Shown in pieces: positions 58,801 through 64,000 of a stretch of DNA of 64,000 nucleotides. This DNA is from Apus apus (taxonomy: Eukaryota > Chordata > Aves > Apodiformes > Apodidae), in NCBI RefSeq assembly GCF_020740795.1, contig NC_067291.1, positions 15,256,780-15,320,779 of the forward strand. The letters are read 5' to 3'. Position numbers and translations under genes: made by a program. Below the pieces are notes generated by a model. It was not told the origin of the DNA, did no database searches, and saw nothing but the letters and a program-made list of their open reading frames with translations. Each line of letters opens with the position of its first letter. Within the stretch, counting starts at the first letter, position 1.

Positions 58801-61800
58801 CACTGATTTGGTCTTGTTATCCACTGACAGGAAACAGGTCAGGCACTTGGGTGTGATTTAAGACCAGCACACTTGGTGCAGCACCAATCCCAGCTCTGAG
58901 GGCCCAGCTCTGACCAGCACAGCCTACCTGAGCCTTCCTGGGAGCCACACACCACTTCTGCCCTTCCCCAGCTCTTCCATCGTGTCTGCTTTAGGTTTGG
59001 ATCCCATACATCATGTACTAATGTAGGTCATTACAGAGACTGTCTCAGCAAACTATGAAATCTCAGCTTAGCCTCTTATGTGCAAGAGGATTTTCTCACC
59101 TCCAATTCCTCCAGGCTGCTGCTGCACTGAATTCTTCTTTCTCAGTGAGCCTGTGCTCCCCAGCTAGCATCAGGAAAACTCATGGCAGCAGTGTTGGTAA
59201 ATACCCTCTTGGCAATGTAAGGGCTGCAGGCTGCAGAGCTCCTCAAGAGGAAAAGGAGGTTGAGTTGCGACAAACTCCCGCATCTCACACAAATGTCTTT
59301 CATGGAACCTCCTGTCCACAACCCCCAATGCCATTAAAATGTCTCTTTAACATGTCTTCCTTCTGTGCACTGGAGTGAAAAGAAAAAACAATCTGTCTTG
59401 TATACAGCAGGCACTGATATTCTTGCAAGCAGTGGGATAGCTCCACATTTGTGGTGGTGGTAGTGGGAACTGGGTCTGTCCTTCCAGCTCTTTATTGCTG
59501 GGGAGGCAATGAAGTCCAAAAAGCAAAACTGTGCATCCCATGCACTGAGAATGAAATGAGGGCTTGTTGGGTGGAGCATAAAATCAACCTCTACTGTTGT
59601 CTCAGCAGCACCATAGCTGAACTGGCTGTATTTTTGGCAGGAGCCCTTCCTCCTCCTTTCACTGCTGGTCAGCACACGCTTCACCGAAGCCTAATGCAGG
59701 CTGAATGACAGCAAAGCTGTGACACCCCTGGGGCACTCTGAGGTGCCACACTGCATTTCCAAACACCCTACTGACAAGACCCGGCCAGCAGGACATGATG
59801 ACATGGACAAGGTGGCAGGAATAGATTCTTCCCCAGCTCTTCAAGCCACGTTGTGTCCCCTGCACCTCCCTGCCTCCATCCCAACAAAGCTTCTAAGCCC
59901 ACAGGACACGCTTTGCTCTGTGCTAGATTAAGGTAGCTCCTTACAAGGGCTCTTGCTCTCTGACCTAGCAGCTCATGCATTTTTGGGAAGGTGCACATGA
60001 GGTGCAAAAGCTCAGCACTGCAGTACCACAACCCTGACTAACCATCCACCTGTTACTTGTATTTGTATTCTGCATGCAGGTCTCCCCTGCACACATTTGT
60101 ATTAGGCCTTAATAGGCTTCTCTGAAGTATCTTCAGGTTCTGCAGAAAAACAAAATGCCCAAGATAGCCTCAGATGTTGGTTCCTAATGTCCTTCCTCAG
60201 ATTTCAGCTTTTTAGACAGCACATCAAAAAAGGAACATAATGAAGCTGCTATTATTACTAATGCCTGACACATTATTCAAGTTGCAGGGAACAATTAAAT
60301 GGCATAAATGACATGCTGTTACACTTGGGTACTCTGCCAATCGGCGCCTCGATTCACCTTCTCTCCTCTACTTCTGTTCTCCCCCACCTGCTCCTGTCAG
60401 AAGACAAGGCACAGCCAGACTGCTCTGCTTCCTCTGAAACTCAAATCAAAGAAAACTCCAAATGCTCCAAGTCCCTTTCAGAAAAATAAAATAAAATGAG
60501 TGCAGAAATGTCACCTCCCAGGGGCTTTTTTGCCCACAACAGCGGCAGCCCCTTGATGCCTCTGGTGCAGGGCAAGTTGCACAGCAGCTCTCCGTGATGG
60601 GAGGAGACCCACCTTGCACCTGGCTGCTTCTTCTGCTGCTGAAAAGCCCAGCAAGTCACCTCAGTTCTCTGTCCAAGCTTTTATGAGCCAGACTAATTAA
60701 TCACCTCTCCCTTATCAAGGGAGACCTGGCAAGCAGGGAGTGCATAGCGAGCTCTGGATAGAAGTGAGATGGATGCTGTTCCCAGGCTCTTGACCTGAGG
60801 TTTCTGGGAGCTTTAGGTTTTGCAGCCCTCTGTGCAGGATGGTTGTGTCCTGCTCAACCTGTGAAGCCATGGGTAAATGATGGAGCTCTGTAAGGTCTTC
60901 CCTGTGGCTCAGGCTACACAGGTTGGCAGGAGCTGCAAGCTCAGCCTGGCAGAGCAGCAGCTGCTGGTGATGCCAAGCCCAGCACACAGTTAAATGGCTG
61001 AATAACACTGCCCTGGCAGGGCCTAGCAAGTGTCATTCATTTTATGGCTGGAAGCAGGCAGGAGAAAGCATCTTCTTGGGCTGGGAAATGCATGCAACAC
61101 CACTGAAGCTGTTGGACATTTTTGCTTTATATTGGAGGGTTTTGCCTTATATTCTGAAGTTCTGAACACACGGCTTCCAAAAATGGCATGTTACACCCAT
61201 GCCCCAGGGGAAACACAGTCAGGGTGCAAGCCCTGGGATAGCCTCAGCATCCTTGCACTTAAAGGGCTGTAATAATTCAGAAACCAAACAATTCTGTATA
61301 ATCCAGAAACCTTCAGATCACAACTATGTCTTTATGGAAGCTGACAACTCAGTTTTGGATCAGTAGCTTTGTGCCATCTTCATTGGGCTTCCTCCTCCAC
61401 CTGGGTCTGACAGACAAGGACTGGGGTGGGAGAAGTATCTCTAGCAAGGAAAGCACCTGGCAGGTATTGGGTCACTTGATGAGGTGACCCAGGTGGTAAA
61501 GAACAGAAAATTATAAAAGGCACAAGAGGAGCAATCATTGCAAGTGGTAGAAGGTGGTTGGGAGATGCCTCATTAGCAAAGAGCTTGTGAAGATCAGAGG
61601 ACCCTGATGCTCTTGATAAGGGTGGTGAATTTCCAGGGGCTTCCTAGAGACAGGTAATGTTAAAAAATAAAAAATTTTTAAAAAAGGAGCTCAGAGGCTT
61701 TTTTCTAAGTACCTAACTGGTGTTTTGTTTTTATCTTTAGGTGAAGCAGTGATGGTATCAGAATGCATATGTGTGTCTGTTTGCTGCTTGTGCCTGTTTC

Positions 61801-62279
61801 TGAACATCTGCCTGAAAAATCCAGCTTTGATATCAGAGATGGGTGAGTGGCCTGTGGCTCCCAGCATCAGCAAAGTGGGATGTGGGGAGGTGATGGGACA
61901 CCTATACCTGGTCTTTAGGTTTGAGTCCTAAAGGGTTCAGCACTCTCTTCAAAATCCCTGAAACTTAAAATGCCCGGAGATGAAGTGGATGAGTGCAGGG
62001 ATGGCAACTTGGAGAGTGAGTTGGACCACTGCTCAGGGCAGCACTGTATTCCTGTGGGTTTATAGCAAGCAGAGCAGGGAATTGATACATCTTGAGTGCT
62101 ATGTTCTCCATTTGACATCTAATGGGGGTTTTTTTGAGGCATCTTGCGTGCGTGCATTCATTCTCATGAAAGGCTCTTGCCTGTTTCCTTTCACACTAAT
62201 GAGATATTCTCACTCATTTCTTTGTTACGCCAGCTCTAATTTCCAACTCTTTGACACAAGCAACCATTTTTCTCTGAAA

Positions 62280-62640
62280 GGCTGAGATCACATGGCAGGA
62301 TTATAAATTTACTCCTGAAATACTCCATTAATAAATAATAAAGTGTTTATAAATATGCAAAATAGATTATTAGTCAATTCTACAAAATCTTGACTACAGG
62401 AGCATAAAAGCATGCCCTGCAGCTTGTATATCTATTATAAAAAAAAAGAGGAAGGAACTAAAAAGAAATTCAGATTCCCTTTTTAACTTCCAAGCAGCAA
62501 ATGCTGAATAATTTACTTCTGATAGCAATTATGTTAAAAGCAAATAATTTGTTTCCTTGAACAGCAGTAAACAATGTGCTGCAAATGTGTGATTTTAAAA
62601 ATATTACATATACGCAGGGGGACGTTGTTAGTTTGAGCAG
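62280..62640. promoter_or_regulatory. candidate AT-rich regulatory block in the 3' flank
   Basis: A strongly AT-rich stretch with repeated TTAAT, AATAATAAA and TTTAAAAATATTA text and several TAAT cores, bounded by more balanced sequence. Composition alone makes it a possible conserved non-coding or matrix-attachment element. This is inference, with no direct support. Confidence 0.15.
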
Positions 62641-64000
62641 CTCATTAAATAGCTGCTCTTCAGCAAAAACCCCACCCTGTCTGTAAGTATCCTGAGTGGT
62701 ACTATTGTTTAAGCTCGGAAACCTTCAGGAATGCTAATACTGCTTAAATAGACCTGATTCTTAATTGCAGGAGCTCAGATTTGAACCTTGAATTCAGTCA
62801 CATTGAAGTTTGCTGGTTACCAAGCAGTAGTGGCTGGAGAATGGCCCACGATGCCCATTCCCAAGCCCAGAGGAGAAGCCAGGGTGCCTGGGTGACTCAG
62901 GGCCACATGCTTTGCTGTGCAGACTGTGGTGACTGTCAACTCTGAACGTTTCAACTTATGGTGTAGCACAACCTCCACATCTCACACTTCCAAACTCCAT
63001 AGTCAAGCCTGTGGTGTTTTAGGGACAGGGTTAGAGCTGGAGCACCAAACAGCTGACCTGGGGGATGGATTTCACTGCTGCTGTCCAGGCTGGCACATGG
63101 CTTTTATTAGCTGCTGGGTTTGTGTTGTTGAGTCAGCCTCAGGGATTAGTGGGCCCTGAGGTTCTCGGGATCACTCTGGCCAGTATCAGCTTTTCTAGCA
63201 AGACTCATCCTTATTGCAACAATATTTTATCTTCTTAGTCCACAAAAAAATAGCCTTATTTCTCCTTTGCCATAGCTTTATCCACTAGGCTGTTGCTAAC
63301 CCGCAGTGGTTGGGGAGGGAATAAGGTAACTGGCAAATTGGTGGCAGAAATGTGAGAAGAAGCTGGTTAGCAAATGGGGTGGCAGGAGAAGAAGGGCAGG
63401 GACCACGACATTCACTTCCAAGCTTTGAGAGCATTGTTGCACCATCAACAACAGGAACTCATCTGACTCTCCAAAAAATTTATCAGATCAAGGAAACAGA
63501 AAACATCTCCTAAATAGACTATTTTTTCTGTTTATGTGAGGACCATCTTGATGCCACTGACATCTGCACTGTAGGAATCCCTATACAAGGAGATGGAGAG
63601 AGCTGGGTAATTTCAGACACTGTCCAAAAGGTGCTGCTGAGACAAGTCTGCTGACAGCCAGACAGAAATGAAGTGGGGAAATGTCAAATGTTCTTGACCT
63701 GATCTTAAAGCTTTTTGAATTGAGAGCAGGAGAAGAGAAAAGAGTCTGTAAAGAAAAGCTTTTCTTCAGCTAAATATGTGTGTATCAGGACAGAGGCAGT
63801 CAGGAAACTGAGAGAAGTGGAGGGGGAAACAGCTGGGGGAGGCAAACATTTAGACCTGGTAAGTCAAGGAAATGATGATGATTTGAAGCATTTTATTAAT
63901 TTTTGCTCAGCAGCACCACAGTGATTATTCTGGTCTGCCATTAGAGCTGCTGAGGACCAGCCACATCGGTCCAACCCTCCTAATGTCCCTTGAATACACT

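Larger units (their letters stand above)
48546..64000. other. 3' flanking intergenic DNA, no gene recognised
   Basis: About 15 kb of mostly unique sequence. The open frames are short and match no family I recognise. I saw no exon of FAM174B, the usual downstream neighbour of ST8SIA2. Contents are a CR1 terminal remnant (51342-51366), G and A homopolymers (52684-52693, 55862-55885) and an AT-rich block at 62280-62640. Long-range enhancers or lncRNA exons could be present but cannot be seen from sequence alone. Confidence 0.55.

Noticed and set aside
45801..64000. Search for exons of the expected downstream neighbour FAM174B (minus strand)
   Set aside because: No membrane-segment or acidic C-terminal exon of that family was recognised. 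The gene probably lies beyond the window.
1..64000. tRNA genes, CRISPR arrays, bacterial operons or endogenous retroviral genes
   Set aside because: No tRNA B-box with cloverleaf context, no spaced direct-repeat array and no gag/pol/env-like frames were seen. The only reverse transcriptase sequence is CR1 LINE.

Overview
The window is vertebrate nuclear DNA, almost certainly from a bird. The dispersed repeats are CR1 LINE fragments whose 3' ends carry the ATTCTATGAT-type terminal repeat. Repeat density is low. The only recognisable protein-coding gene is ST8SIA2 (also called STX or SIAT8B), encoding alpha-2,8-polysialyltransferase 2. The species cannot be fixed from the sequence. An exact homology search was not possible, so identifications rest on reading translated exons and known family motifs.

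Layout: 1-12,000 is 5' flanking DNA with no recognisable gene, one antisense CR1 fragment (2552-2868) and an AT-rich block dense in homeodomain-type TAAT motifs (1081-1262). A CpG island of about 0.9 kb (12,120-13,010) holds the TATA-less ST8SIA2 promoter, two opposite-strand G-quadruplex motifs and exon 1 (ATG at 12,578). The coding sequence is split over six exons on the + strand: 12578-12675, 27967-28029, 29972-30100, 30633-30890, 33056-33349 and 43306-43591. Together they give 1128 nt, or 375 residues plus a stop, which is the normal family length. All five introns are phase 2, so every internal exon can be skipped without losing the frame. Intron 1 (15.3 kb) holds a degenerate 30-bp minisatellite, a second CpG-rich patch, three CR1 pieces and a 68-bp tandem duplication. 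Intron 5 (10 kb) holds a 1.1-kb CR1 copy with a nearly intact reverse transcriptase frame. The 3' UTR probably runs to about 45,800, where the first AATAAA after the stop lies. From there to 64,000 is 3' flanking DNA with two further CR1 remnants and no recognised gene.

Biology: ST8SIA2 is a Golgi type II membrane enzyme that builds polysialic acid chains, mainly on N-glycans of NCAM, during neural development. The encoded protein keeps the membrane anchor, polybasic region, polysialyltransferase domain, all sialylmotifs, the four disulfide cysteines and six N-glycosylation sequons, so the gene looks intact. I found no novel multi-gene system. The points most worth a second look are regulatory and structural: the paired G4s, a strong-Kozak upstream ORF, the minisatellite, the intronic CpG patch, an in-frame alternative donor at the polybasic region and an AU hairpin in the 3' UTR.
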